Source of the DNA: Stenogyne calaminthoides
Lineage: Eukaryota > Streptophyta > Magnoliopsida > Lamiales > Lamiaceae
DNA: 64,000 nt
Direction of reading: 5' to 3'
Assembly: GCA_037126765.1 (NCBI GenBank)
Contig: JBBCBC010000002.1
Span: 17,763,853-17,827,852, forward strand
Shown here: one piece after another, positions 32,626-44,519 of the stretch
Position numbering within the stretch: the stretch's first letter is position 1
Layout: each line of letters begins with the position of its first letter
Translations under genes and position numbers: made by a program
Notes under the pieces: generated by a model
What the model was told of the DNA's origin: nothing
Seen by the model: the letters and a program-made list of their open reading frames with translations, nothing else
The model's database searches: none

Positions 32626-35600
32626 CTACAGCAAGGCTTCCAGTCTTTCTCTCTCAAATATGTCTCCTCTCTTAGAAAAATCAAAGAACAACTTTTTAAC
32701 TCCGATTGGATCAAAATAGTTATTTTCCCTGAGTGGTGGGATCATCGTCTGAAATTTGGGTGCAGAAGGGATTAATGACATGATCTTCCCTTCATGCATC
32801 ACCACCTTGTAGAATCTTGGGTATTTGATCTTCAGCCAGTTTAGAAATTCAGCATTGAACTCTCCTTGATCGGTATTTTCTGGTATCTTCTGAATAATAT
32901 ACACATCGCTCAGCCAGTCGACTTTAATTCTTGTCCATTCAGGAAGCAAGTCTTGTCGGGCCACCAGAATACCTTCAACTTCCTCAGGGTAAGCTCTCTC
33001 TTCCCAATCTATCTCTTCTGCTACTGCTGCCATCTTATTCTTTCTTTTGACATACTTTCAATTCTGACCGGCAGCTTCAGCAAGTTTCTTCTTCTTAATA
33101 GCCGCTTCTATGACCCCATGCCTCATCTGTTGTTCTTCTCTATCTGCAGCTGTCATCTGCGATTGAGTCTGGGTCACGATTGGCTTCTTGGTTTGCTTCT
33201 TTACTTGCTTGCCTTTCTGCAAATTTCTCTCCTCCGTAGTGTCTTCTTCTTCTTGCAGTTTCTTTGCCAACCCAAGACTTTTCGCCTGATCCTCCTGATC
33301 AAATCTTTTCTGAACAGTTGACGAGAAATCTTCAATCTTGTCCACCCTGGCAACAACAGGTGACAAGGCTATCTTCTGCTCAGATATTTCTTTTCCCTGA
33401 GCCTCGATCTCCTTGCTGTGTTGCTCCACAGTTTGTTTTAGTTCATCAGAAGGAACGACCTCAGAAGGGGTGACTTCAGAAGGAGTGACTTCAGAGGGAA
33501 TGACCTTAGGTATATCAAATGAGGTAGCTTTTGGTAAATTCGCATCAAAAGTTACCATCTGCATCTGTTTTTCTTGATCTTGTCCTTCCCCCTTTTTGGT
33601 TGCATCAAAAAGGTGTGACAACCTGAGATTCAAAAAGGTGTGACAGCAAGAGGAGTGATCTGAACATTTGCAGAAGTAGGTGCAGGACCCAGGAGCCTGT
33701 TTAATCCTGATTCAATGGCCTTCCTGGTCTGATCAACAGATCGTTCAAATCATTTCCAGCCCAGATCCATGCAGGAGTCAGTTCTTTCTAAAGTTCCCCA
33801 GACACTATCCAAAAGAACCTGTGTCTCTCCAAACAGAGCAGTCTGGATCTTTAGTGTCTCAGCTAGAGAATCAACCAGTTTCATTACAGAGCCGAGGATA
33901 GAGTCATGCATGTGAGTGATCTTGTCAACTGTTAGCTTTCTCTCTCTGTTAACCAGGTTCCTCTGTTCTTCCTCAAATCGCTGCATCAGATTTGCTGCGA
34001 GAGATGTAAATTGTGCATCAATGGAAGCTTTTACCCCATCTTGTATCTTTGAAGTCAAAAGATCTAAGGTATCAGCACTCAACACAGCAGTCTGACCAGA
34101 TGTTAATGCCTCGCCAAGCTGGGTCTCATCTGCAGCACCCATACCTAGTGTAAGTATCAGTAAAATCTTCCTCTTCTTCCTCAGAAATGCCCAGCTTCTG
34201 GTGCACCAGCCATCTGATATCAGCATCTGAGAAAGTTCGGCCGCGCTGGATACACCGGCATTCTGCTTTGCCTTCTTCTCCAAGTCAACAAAGTAGTCAG
34301 ACTCCAAGGCATCCATTAAAATCAGAAAATCTTCAATGTCCTTGAGTCTGATGTCTCTCCAGAAGACAATCTCCTCCATCTGCTGTCTGATCCCAGGATG
34401 ATTGATGAGATCAGGGAAGTGCTGGTCCAGATAGACATTCACCTGCCTCCATAGAAAATACACAGTGGAGTGTTCTTGTACATGTCATTCGAGGAGGGTC
34501 TTCTTGTTGAAATGATTGTGAGAAACGGAGACAATCATGTCTTCGCCCTCATCAACTGCGTGCTCCTCTTGAGCGAGTTCCTGAACAAGTTCTTGAACAG
34601 GTAGAGTTTTCTGAGATGATTCAGGAGGGGGTGAGGGAGTTTGTGGTTTACTGGTTGTGGTTTGTGGGGGCTGCGGTTCAGGTGAGGGTGTTTTCTTTCT
34701 GGGTGAGAGGGTACGGGAAGGAGAAGGGGTAAAGGGTTTACTGGTTGAAGTTTCAGGTGATGGTGATATGTGGGTTATGGGTGAAGGTGATTTAGAAGAG
34801 GGAGTGGGTGATCTGGGGAAGTAGGTGGTTTCACGGCCTTTGAATAGAGAACTCAGATGAGCTGAGTCAGATGGTTCAGACTCAGACTGAGCCTCCTCAG
34901 CTTGTACATCAGACACTCTGGCCTCCACCTGAACTGGTCCTTCCACCAGCACCATTTCTTGACCTGTTGGTTGATCTCCGCCTGATTCTAATATTTTAAC
35001 ATCACTGCCTTCATCTCAAAGACCCTCAGAAGGTATTCCAGACCCATTTGTCAACATAGAGGTGAGTTTCTTCTGACGCTTCTCACCTGCGTCAGAAGGC
35101 TTACTCACAGCCTGTTTCCTCTTTGTAGTTCTTTTCTTTGATGGAGCTCTTCCTTCTGTCTGCACAGATGATGTGTCTTTAGGTTTCGGCACATATGGGA
35201 CTAGGTCATCATCAGGTTACCCAGACAGTTCTTCATCCTTGTGCAGCAATGCTTTGAACTTCTCCAAGTATTGCTTTCGCCCAATGTCTGACCAAGGATA
35301 GTTGGGAGGAAGCTTATTAGTAAGGATTATCAAAACCTTGTGAATGTTGCAAATGTTCTTGGTCAGCACCACTTGATTGTTTTCGTCTGTGGCAAACTTT
35401 GCAGTTTCCTGCAGCAACCGATGCTTGAATAACCCCATCCAGTTCATGTCTGGGGCCTTCTCTATGATTGCGGTCGTCACATGTTGCTTTTGCTGGTTAG
35501 AGCATCTGGGCTAAAAGTTATCCCAAGAATCACCTTCGAGACAATCTCGAACAACAGCCTATACTTCCTTCGGAGGTAGGGAACCTTAACATTTGTGATG

Positions 35601-35998
35601 TATGAGATGTTCGCAGGCCTCAACAGCACTTTCTGCAGATACTCTTTATCTGACATCCCAACTGTGAACTCATCGGGGTAGTTTCTGCCCATTTGAAGAC
35701 CAAAAATCCTTCTTAGATCCTCGTTGGTTACATCGATTATGGTCCCACCGACGAATGAGAATAACTCCTTATTGTCTGTCTCCTTTAGCTTTCTCAGAAA
35801 TTCCAGTGATTCAATGATATGTACACTGTCCAAATGGCGATAGCAGAATTGATCAAGTCCACAGGCTCTTAGACATTCCAAAACCTCCCTTGATTCTGGA
35901 TCATTTGTGACAGTGAATATGACATACTTCTCATCGATCACATTTTTTATCATGGAAGTATAATCACAACTTTTCGATGGCACTATGGATGATTCCAT
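32626..35998 (-). pseudogene. Extra ORF 3' of pol, family A
   Basis: The ATG at 35998-35996 starts MESSIVPSKSCDYTSMIKNV. Blocks in order: 35998-35477 (RRIFGLQMGRNYPDEF; KYRLLFEIVSKV); 35480-35217 (NWMGLFKHRLLQETAKF, next frame); a basic stretch near 35040-35180; 34955-34485, rich in Pro/Ser/Thr; 34463-33750, helical with HFPDLINHPGIRQQMEEI and a following coiled coil; 33633-33058, charged helix; 33033-32626, a compact last block (APKFQTMIPPLRENNYFDP). Block order parallels the plus-strand element. At least five frame changes break it. No enzymatic motif, signal peptide or membrane segment was recognised, so its role is unknown. Confidence 0.72.
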
Positions 35999-37063
35999 TT
36001 TCTGAAAACATAAACAATTACATAAAATTAGGGCTAAGTGAAAGAAAAGAAAAACATAGTCAATCACACAGTTTTTATACATAAAAGAGCAATTATGCAA
36101 AACATACACATGTATGTCTATCCCTAGTGCGCATATAGTTCATGATGTATATAGAAGAAGAAGACAATAAACAATTCAAGTTCCATTTGAACATGATTAT
36201 GAGGAGTACACACAAATTCTATAATCCAATCATGATATGCCATTCATGAATCAATCAATAAGATGAGCAAGTTACCAGAAAAATGATATGAGGATTTGAA
36301 AAGATAGATTAATCGCTTGAATATTTTGAGTGTTAGAGAATTTTCTAGAACGGATTTGCGTTTTAGGAAGTATTGAAATGTGAGAGGTTTTTTTTCAGAG
36401 AAAGGGTATTAGGGTTTTAAAAAGATGGAGGGAAAACATTTTGCACGATTATTTTTGAAGATACTTGAGTGTCCTTGATTTAAATGGACGATCAAGATTA
36501 AGGCGGTTGAAAAGTACTTAAATCGTGCGGTCAAGGATTTTTAAACCGGCAGACTTTTGGACTTAAAAGTTCGCAATAAATGCATTTAACACAAAAATCC
36601 CACGTCCGCATTTAATGCTTGTAGGCATGACATCATCAAGTAATGGGAACAGTAATAGCTAACATAAAATAAGCATAAAGAAAAAATCGAAAACGATCGG
36701 TACCGATATATTGTAATCGATCGATTACTCTGATGATCCGATCCGGTTGGCTCGACATCTTTGTTGACCTTACTGATGGTAGCCTATCCCTTAGTATTTC
36801 CCAACAATGTCCCACTTATCTGATCAGATTTTGGCTTGTCCAATCGATCCAATCTGCTGATCAGATTTCTGCTGACCCAATCTGATCAAGTCAAGTCTTG
36901 GAATGTGTGTTCCCGCCAAAACTTAATCCTCGGGGAGTCGAAGAGTCTCCTCGATTCCCTAAGTCGGCGTGATTTGACAGTCCCGTAATGATGGTCTTTG
37001 AAACCCCAATTTCTCTGAAGGGCCTCTAGAGTTATGAAATTGCAATTTCACCCCTACTTTCCT

Positions 37064-37073
37064 CTATAAATAG
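37064..37073 (+). promoter_or_regulatory. TATA box upstream of antisense ORF
   Basis: CTATAAATAG lies 66 bp upstream of the ATG at 37139 on the strand opposite to the element's genes, a spacing that fits a plant core promoter with a short 5' UTR. Confidence 0.55.
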
Positions 37074-37138
37074 GACGGGGTTTTATACATCAAACCATAG
37101 TATTTAAACAAAACAACCCTCAATTTTCAAGCTTGCAC

Positions 37139-37378
37139 ATGGAAAATCCGGCGAGTCCTCCGGCAAAAGGCTTCTTCTACTCAACACAAATCACCTCCGG
37201 TTCTCAGTCCAACCCTGTTCTTCCCTTGTATCTGATCTCATCTTCATCGGAGAACAACCATACTTCCATTGCCAAGCTTCACTGCCACTGGGGTGGTGGA
37301 TCTGTCGCCGGCAACAAGAAGGTGGTTGTTTGTGCCTCGGGTGCCGATCGAGATGGCGTGGTTAACGACGATGAGTAA
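37139..37378 (+). CDS. Small antisense ORF inside family A element (79 aa, unknown)
   Basis: MENPASPPAKGFFYSTQI... is open for 79 codons to TAA (37376-37378) on the plus strand, antisense to the retrotransposon, in the spacer between pol and the extra ORF. It is preceded by a TATA box and followed by AT-rich sequence with AATGAAAA phrases. Composition changes locally: the ORF is richer in C and G than its flanks. It has no membrane segment or known motif; a His/Gly/Trp cluster (KLHCHWGGGSVAG) is its most distinctive part. The plus-strand relative lacks it. It may be a captured host fragment or an element-specific antisense gene; coding status is unproven. Confidence 0.45.
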   Translation: MENPASPPAKGFFYSTQITSGSQSNPVLPLYLISSSSENNHTSIAKLHCHWGGGSVAGNKKVVVCASGADRDGVVNDDE

Positions 37379-37513
37379 CCTCTGACAAGAATATAACAAC
37401 GATGAGTAACTTCTGACATGTAATATGGATTTAGTATTGTATATACGATCTTGATCGGGCCAAAATGCCTTTCAATACAATCCTAATTCATGCATGTCAC
37501 TCAAGGTCTCATC

Positions 37514-37549
37514 GGATTTAGGGTTTAAGGTTTAGGGTTTAGGGTTTAT
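37514..37549 (+). repeat. Telomere-like TTTAGGG repeats
   Basis: About four to five units (GGATTTAGGGTTTAAGG, then TTTAGGGTTTAGGGTTT) in a spacer internal to the retrotransposon. A duplicated ACCTCCnGGTCTnTTGTAATGAAAA-like unit follows. Confidence 0.9.
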
Positions 37550-37770
37550 CATTCGACCTCCAGGTCTATTGTAATGAAAATTTTGACCTCCGGGTCTTTA
37601 TCAATGAAAATCTCTTTTATTTCATTGTTGTGTTGATTTTATTACACGATTATTGCCTAATTCCCCCTTAGTCTGATATCCCTTTTCTGATCAGATCTGA
37701 TCAGTTGAGTTACCTTACTCAACTGATTCTTTCTATCTGATCAGTCTCTTAACCAACTGGTCTTGGAGAC

Positions 37771-38475
37771 CAGTCCACCAAACATTTCTGGTGCACTTTC
37801 TCCAAGGTCCAGAAGCCCTAGCTCATTGCATAAATCTCTGAATCTGATTTCAGCTAGAGGCTTGGTTAGGATATCAGTTTTCTGCTTATCAGTATGGATC
37901 TTTTCCATTCTGATATTCTTCTTTTCAACATGATCTCTTATAAAATGATGTCTGACATCTAGATGCTTGCATCTTGTATGTAAAACAGGATTCGGAGTAA
38001 TTGCAATAGCACTATTACTGTCACAGAATATAGGTACGTTCGTAGCTACAATGTTATAATCCCTCAGCTGCTGACTAAGCCAGGGCAGTTAGGAACAACA
38101 GCTTCCTGCGGCCATATATTCTGCTTCAGTAGTAGATGTGGCAACTGATGTCTGCTTCTTTGAAAACCAAGAGATCAGTTTACTACCTAAGAACTGACAT
38201 GTACCTGAGGTTGATTTTTTGTTTATTCTGCAACCTCCATAATCAAAATCAGAATACCCACTAAGCTCTAGATTATCATCTGATGGGTAGAATAAACCAA
38301 AGTTTACTGTCCCCTTCAGGTACTTAAGAATTCGCTTAGCTGCTTCCAGGTGGCTTTGCATTGGATTTGCCTGAAATCTGGCACACACACCTACTGCAAA
38401 AGTTATATCTGGTCTGCTGGCAGACAGGTATAGTAGAGATCCAATGAGAGCCCTGTATTCTTTCTGATTAGTTTT
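37771..38475 (-). pseudogene. Copia RNase H, family A
   Basis: The frame 38388-38089 has MCARFQANPMQSHLEAAKRILKY, GYSDFDYGGC and KKQTSVATSTTEAEYMAAGSCC. One frame change near 38089 precedes the HTRCKH, RHHFIRDHVEKK and ADILTKPLAE blocks, which end near 37771. These match base 1-366 of the window closely. A stop after DENG at 38476 separates it from RT. Confidence 0.9.
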
Positions 38476-39264
38476 CTAACCATTCTCATCTGGATCCATG
38501 TTGAATCCAGTCATCATAGGAATTCTGGCTTCCTTACAGTTTTGAACTCCAAACTTAGCCAACAAATTCCTAGTGTACTTCGCCTGGCAGATGAATATCC
38601 CATCTGAACTTTGCTTAACTTGAAGACCCAGAAAGTAATTCATCTGACCCATCATGGACATCTCGAACTTCCCTTGCATCAGTTTGCTTAATCTTTCACA
38701 TAAGCTCTTGTTGGGAGATCCGAAGATGATATCGTCTACATAAATCTGAACCATCAGAATATCTTCTCCATCTTCTATTCTGAATAAGGTTCTGTCCACT
38801 ATTCCTTTAGTGAATCCACTGTCTATCAAGAACTGAGAGAGTGTATCATACCAAGCTCGAGGAGCTTGTTTCAGGTCATAAAGAGCTTTTCTTAAACGAT
38901 ACACCTGGTCGCCCTTTTCAAAGGCAGGAGGTTGTTCAACATAAACTTCCTCAGCTAGTACCCCATTTAAGAATGCACTCTTTACATCAATCTGATACAC
39001 AATAAACCCTTTGTGGGCAGCATATGCCAGAAACAGCCGGATGGCTTCCAGGCGAGCGAATGGTGCAAAGGTCTCATCATAATCAATTCCTTCTGATTGT
39101 GAATACCCCTTAGCAACAAGTCTTGCCTTATTTCTAGTTATGACATTATTCTCATCTCTCTTGTTCTTGAATACCCACTTAGTGCCAATCACATCTTGAT
39201 GAGTTGGTCTGTCCACCAGTTTCCAAACCTGATTCCTTTCAAACTGCTCCAGTTCTTCTTGCAT
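38476..39264 (-). pseudogene. Copia reverse transcriptase, family A (open)
   Basis: An open 262-codon stretch starts MQEELEQFERNQVWKLV and includes KARLVAKGYSQSEGIDYDET, QIDVKSAFLNGVL, LYDLKQAPRAWYDTL, the catalytic QIYVDDIIFGS and FEMSMMGQMNYFLGLQV. All main RT blocks are present and intact. It is classed as a pseudogene because it is only one segment of a polyprotein broken on both sides (39265-39273 and 38476). Confidence 0.92.
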
Positions 39265-39273
39265 GGCTAGAAT

Positions 39274-41100
39274 TCAGTTAACATCTTGTAGAGCTTCTTC
39301 TATTTCGGTTGGTTCCTTCAAAGACAGATAGCAACAATACATGGCACTTTCACCAATCTGATGTCTAGTTCGAACCCTATCAGATGGGTCTCCGATGATC
39401 AAATCAGTTGGATGACTGGTTATCCAGGTCCTTCTTTTCTGATTTGCATCTGTTTGGAGAACATCATCCTCTTCTGATAGTGATTCATTACTAGAAATTG
39501 GAAGTGGTGCAGAAATATGATCCATTTGACATGGACAAGTCTCATCTGATGTTGGAATCATCATGTGCTGATGTCTGTCCATAGGAACATCAGGTGTTCC
39601 TCCTGAACCAGATGGTTCATTTGTTACTGTCTCAGTTGTACGAGCTTCTTCACTGACAGTTGTACGTACCTTTGGGTCTGATTGACCTAGTGAATCAGCA
39701 AGATCAAGTTTTGGAACATACACAGTTACATGATCTGATCTTTTTTCCTTATTACTTAGCTGATCCATTTTCTATGCATCAGGTATCGGTTGATCTGGTA
39801 CTACTTGTTCTGAGGCAGATTCTCTTGTTTAGAAGATGTCTCATCAAAGACCACATGTGGTGTTTCTTCCACAACTAGGGTTCGCCTGTTGAACACCCTG
39901 AAAGCCTTGCTGATTGAGGAATATCCTAAGAATATACCCTCATCTGACTTGGCCTCAAAGGTTTTCAACTGGCTCTTCCCATTATTGTGTATGAAACACT
40001 TGCACCCAAAAACATGGAAGTAAGAAACACGAGGTTTTCTGCCCTTCCATAGTTCATAGGGTGTTTTGAAGTGAGCCTTAGTCATAGAACATCTGTTCTG
40101 AGTATGACATGCAGTGTTGATGGCTTCTTCCCAGAAACGGCTTGGAGTTGCATGTTCAGCTAACATAGTTCGAGCAGCCTCTTTGAGTGTTCTGTTTCTC
40201 CGTTCTGCTACTCCATTATGTTGTGGTGTTCTTGCAGCTGATGTCTCATGATGTATTCCAAACTTAGTGAAAAAGTCAGCAATAAAGGAGTTCAGAAATT
40301 ATGTACCTTTATCGGATCTGATTTTTACAATACTGACATCCTTCTCATTTTGTAGTTTTTTGAGCAGCTCGGGTATCTTTGTTGTAGTCTCATTCTTCTT
40401 ATACGAGAAAAATACCCAGGTAAACTTGGAATAATCATCCACGATTACAAGAGTGTATTAGCGTCCGCTGAGACTGACTGGTGTAACTGGTCCAAATAAA
40501 TCCATATGGAGCAGTTGCAATACTCTGCTGGATGTGGGTCCTGGGATTCCCTTGAATGAGGCTTTTACCTGTTTACCCTTCTGACATGCGACACATGTCT
40601 GATCCTTAGAGAATACCTCATTCGGGAGACCCTCAACCAAAGACATCCTTGTTATCTTGTTAAGAGTTTTAAAGTTCAGATGGCTCATACTCTTGTGCCA
40701 GAGACAACTGCTGCTTTTGGAACTCTTAACAATCAGGCTTGCATTTCTTGGACAACTGTTCCAATCTGCAGTGTAGATCGTTCCTTTCCTAGAACCAGTT
40801 AACAAACTTTGTTGAGTAACTCGATTCTTGATAGTGCACTGATCAGTTGAGAACTCAACATTGAATCCGTTGTCGCAGAATTGTGAAACTGATAACAGGT
40901 TGTGCTTTAAACCTTCGACATACGAGACTCCAGTAACCTGTACATCATCATTCTCTAAGGTTCCGAATCCTCTGGTAAAACTAAAGTTATCATCACCAAA
41001 GAGTACACGTGGGCCTTCTCGTTCTGTGTAGGAGCTAAGGAGATGTTTGCTTCCAGTCATATGCCTTGAGCATCCACTATCGATGTATCAGATAGTTGCT
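39274..41100 (-). pseudogene. Copia protease end, integrase and linker, family A
   Basis: Around 41100-41041 the protease-site block DSGCSRHMTG is readable, just after a stop. The frame 41060-40458 has EGLKHNLLSVSQFCDNGF, CLWHKSMSHLNFKTLNKI and CVACQKGKQVKASFKG (HHCC zinc finger), then LLHMDLFGPV with the first catalytic aspartate. Core sequence follows through frame changes (about 40457-40200, including the NGVAERRN block), then 40166-39801 with PYELWKGRKPRVSYFHVFG. The linker 39768-39274 is acidic and Ser/Thr-rich. Integrase needs three acidic residues in one chain, and the frameshifts prevent this. Confidence 0.87.
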
Positions 41101-42108
41101 TGTACACCTCCTTTATTGGCCAAACCCACGTGATCCTGCAATCAAATCAGGCTTTAGGTACCCCAGTAGACTTGGGTCCTGGGGGGTTAGAAGTACCTTT
41201 CGGGATCCAAAAACAGAGGGCTTGATTTGTCTCCCATAAACATCTACATAATCATACGTCTCTACATATGCAATCTGGTCAGTATGATCATTAGTGTGAG
41301 CCTTGGATGAATCAGAAGACTTGGGATTTTTTATTGATATATGTCTTCTTTTAATCCAGTGGGGCTTAGGAGCAGCAACCCTGGGTTTCTGATTGTAAGG
41401 GTAGGTACGACTGCTACCATTAAAAGATTCATATCTTTTAATGCTTATGGCTTAGAAACAAGTTGCTTTAAGGCTTAGAAACAAGTTGCTTGGCTTCATT
41501 TTCGCAATATCTTGACAATCCTTTATCACTGTAACTTTCATATCCCACTTCTTTATCAGAGGTCTCAAGATCTTGTAGTTGATGTCTTTGTCTGACATTT
41601 CTCGTCCCAGTTCCCGTAGCTTGTTGACAGACATAGTGATTCTTCCATCGAGATGATTTATGGTTACATTTTGCAGCATCTTCAGTTTCTCAAACTTTAC
41701 CAATTCGGCTTGTAATCTGCTGTCTATAATCAAATCATTTCCTCCGCATATTTCAGCAAGCGTATCCCACATTTGTTTGGCTGTCTTGAGATACTTGATC
41801 TTTTCTCTTGTGATTTTATCCATCGTCTTCATGATGATATGTCGAGCAACCATATCCAGATTTGATTGCTTTCTTTCTTCAGCATCCATCATAGATGGAC
41901 TCTTTCTGATCCGAGCACCAACTGGAAAATCTGGATCACCACCTTCAGCTGGGTTGTTGTGGTAGATAATGATAGGTCCTTGTTCAAGGATTTCCATCAT
42001 TCTACTGCTTATAGCTCCCAGATGGTTACTCATGATTATGGTGCAGTCTGCATACTCATCAATGGAAAACTTAGGTATATAATGATACATTCCGGATGTA
42101 TTATCCAT
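41101..42108 (-). pseudogene. Copia gag, family A
   Basis: The ATG at 42108-42106 starts MDNTSGMYHYIPKFSIDEY. The gag core follows: ERKQSNLDMVARHIIMKTMD, KYLKTAKQMWDTLAEICGG and MSVNKLRELGREMSDKDINY. The frame stays open to 41452; the C-terminal part with the zinc knuckle, to 41101, is scrambled. Only about 125 bp separate the start from the primer site, a much shorter leader than in families C and D. Confidence 0.85.
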
Positions 42109-42233
42109 GCTTAGTGATTTTTGAAAACAGATGAAATTTTATAAACTCTGTTTTTCAAGATCTGTTCAAGTGACCACAATGGTTCTTCCTCAAGAACCGA
42201 TGATACTCAAAGCCAGTGGTCCATAGAACCACT

Positions 42234-42245
42234 GCTCTGATACCA
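42234..42245 (-). promoter_or_regulatory. Primer binding site (initiator Met tRNA), family A
   Basis: The reverse complement reads TGGTATCAGAGC, two bases from the LTR start at 42248. Confidence 0.92.
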
Positions 42246-42247
42246 CT

Positions 42248-43690
42248 TGTAGGTCTCGAATGGGTTTCGTGAGGGCAGAAGTCTAGAGGGGAGGGGTGAA
42301 TAGACTTCTGAAATTTTTTTCGTGCAGATCAGGTGTGATGGCAGGTTGCCTGATCAGAGTGCAAGTGAATCAGTTTGGACTGATATCCAACATACTGATC
42401 GCCTGATGACTGATCAGTTCGGTGTCTATCAGTTTAACTGATGTGTTGAAGTTAGTTAATACCCGTGTGAAAAAACAGTTTTCTCAAATTAGATTCTGAT
42501 GTCTGTTTTCAATCAGCTGACCAAAGAGTCAAACTGACCAGATCAGTTGCTTGATGCAAACTGATCCTAACTCAGAATATGTATGCGATTTTAAGTAAAG
42601 TCGTGTGCTATAGTGTAAAACAGTTAAGAGTAGGTAAATGCACACAAGATTTATAGTGGTTCGGACAACCAGTCCTACGTCCACTCTTCCCTATCACAAG
42701 GGGCACCAACTTAACCAACTTGGACTTAGTTTATTGTGTTAGTCCAACACAGTACAACCAACAGATATTTATAGAGTTCTCACTCAACGATCCCAGAAAT
42801 CAGAAGTAGAAACCCTAGTCTGAAATCTTGCAAAACAAACTTAACCTAACTTTTGGTTTGGGTTCCAACTGGAAATCTATCCTAGTGTTTATGTAGCCTA
42901 TCAGCTAGTGGATGAGATTTCTATGCTAAGAACTAATGGGATGAACACTTAGAAATAATCTTCAAGTTGTGTTCTTCGTGCGGAAATTTTGCTATAATAT
43001 GAGCTTCTTGATAATTTTCGTGTCTTCACTCTGAAGAGTAATCCCATATTTATAGACCTCGAAATCAAAGAGCCGTTGGAGAGCAATTTGAATTTTAGGC
43101 TATTTTTAGTAGATTGCAGGATTGATGTGACGTGCTTTAGGAACGGCATGGCCGAAAGAGTGAATAGTTGTCCTTTATAGCCGTTTGACTTAGCATGTGT
43201 TCTACCAACTAAAGTTGACATTCTTCTTGTACTGATCAACAACTTATGACTGGTGTAACATCAGTTGACACCTGGTGTGGGCTGACCTGATCAGATAAAA
43301 CTGATCAGTCTTCCTGATAGAGTCTTCTGGTGCCAGTTGTCTTAGCTCAACTAGCAGACTTGGCTGATGTAGGTCTTCTGGTTTTCTGGTAGTCTACTGA
43401 TCTTCAGGTCTTCTGAATTTGAGCTTCATGTCTTCACCTGATTATCTGACTATCTGATCTTCTGACTTTGTCTTGTCTTCTGACCTATACTTATCTTCTG
43501 ATCTTCTGACCTGACCTATACCTATTGAGTTTCCCCTCAATATGTGACATGTCTTATACATCAGCTGTCTATACATTTCAGCTGGTCATCCTAACCTGAT
43601 TCTAAGTCATCAGTCAGCTAACAAGTCTGACTGGTCCTATTACAAACTATTTTGGATCTTCCATCAAAACTAAATACAAATTTCCCAACA
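42248..43690 (-). repeat. 5' LTR of family A element
   Basis: 1443 bp, TGTAGGTCTCGAATGG to AAATTTCCCAACA. The TATA box on the minus strand is at 43047-43054 (TATTTATA on plus). Confidence 0.93.
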
Positions 43691-43695
43691 CAAAG

Positions 43696-44021
43696 GAAAC
43701 ACTTGGATTGAAAGGACTTTTCAGTCAGGCTTCTTCTGACAGTAAGGTTTGTTTTTTGTACCTTTCTGTTCTATGTTCTTTTTTCTCTTATGGTCACACA
43801 TTGAAATGTATTGTAGTAACACACTTTTCCCCCTTTTTTTGCAGGATCCTGTTTCTATCCTGGATTCCATGATGAAGGATATTTCTGCAATATCCGGGTT
43901 GTACATGACAAAGTTGATTTCCTTGAAGAGGTCTTTTGGGCATATTTCATCCCAAGTTGATAATCCTGTAGAAGTTGCACCTGATTCTCAGTTTAATTCT
44001 GATGATAATACTGCATGGGAG
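43696..44021 (+). pseudogene. Ulp1-like gene, third piece (two exon parts and an intron)
   Basis: The first exon part (43696-43746) reads ETLGLKGLFSQASSDSK in the frame entered from 30837 and ends at a GT donor. An intron with a T-rich tract ends at TTTTGCAG (43844). The second part (43845-44021) reads DPVSILDSMMKDISAISGLY, then helix and an acidic tail (FNSDDNTAWE), and is cut by the Tat element at its gggag TSD (44017-44021). Confidence 0.75.
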
Positions 44022-44150
44022 TGTTGTGTTTGATATTTTCACCTCGATTAATTTGTACACGTCGGAGGGACACGTGTATCAAAATATTATTAAAATAACC
44101 ATGTCCGATGGAGAGGTGTTCGCCTAGATAATATTTATCAACAAAATAAG

Positions 44151-44237
44151 TGTGCTCGCCAGCTTGCCGACCAAACAAGTGTGCTCGCCAGCTTGCCAAC
44201 CAAACAAGTGTACTCGCCAGCTTGCCGACCAAGCGAG
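44151..44237 (+). repeat. 29-bp tandem repeat in 5' LTR (3 units)
   Basis: The unit contains TGTGCTCGCCAGCTTGCC and ends ACCAAACAAG. Three copies, then a partial TATGCTCGCC. The 3' LTR has five copies. Confidence 0.93.
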
Positions 44238-44510
44238 TATGCTCGCCAAATCTGGTGAGCATTATAGTCATTCTTGTATGCTCGTTAAGGATAGTGTTCC
44301 GGTATAAAATTGATATGGTCTAAGGGGCGAGCAGAGCAATCAGTTGAGCAAAAATTGATAAGGACGACAAAAAGAATGCCTTATAAGCAAGTGAATCCGA
44401 AGGTCAACCAGGAAGACGAAGTTGAAAATGTGGCAGCATCACATGAGTTCTTGCAAGACACAAAGTCTCCAGCTCATGCTTGCCAAACCAGCTCATGCTT
44501 ACCAAAGTAC

Positions 44511-44519
44511 TATAAATAG
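44511..44519 (+). promoter_or_regulatory. TATA box in 5' LTR of Tat element
   Basis: TATAAATAG in AAGTACTATAAATAGATCC; conserved in the 3' LTR at 55642-55650. Confidence 0.65.

Larger units (their letters stand above)
30838..43690 (-). mobile_element. Complete Sirevirus-like copia element, family A, TSD caaag
   Basis: 12.85 kb between direct repeats caaag (30833-30837 and 43691-43695). LTRs 30838-32361 and 42248-43690 both run TGTAGGTC...TTTCCCAACA. The order on the minus strand is primer site, gag, protease, integrase, reverse transcriptase, RNase H, 1.7-kb spacer with an antisense ORF, long extra ORF, polypurine tract and 3' LTR. RNase H and RT motifs and the extra ORF after pol suggest the Sirevirus branch. 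Several frameshifts make it defective. Confidence 0.95.
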
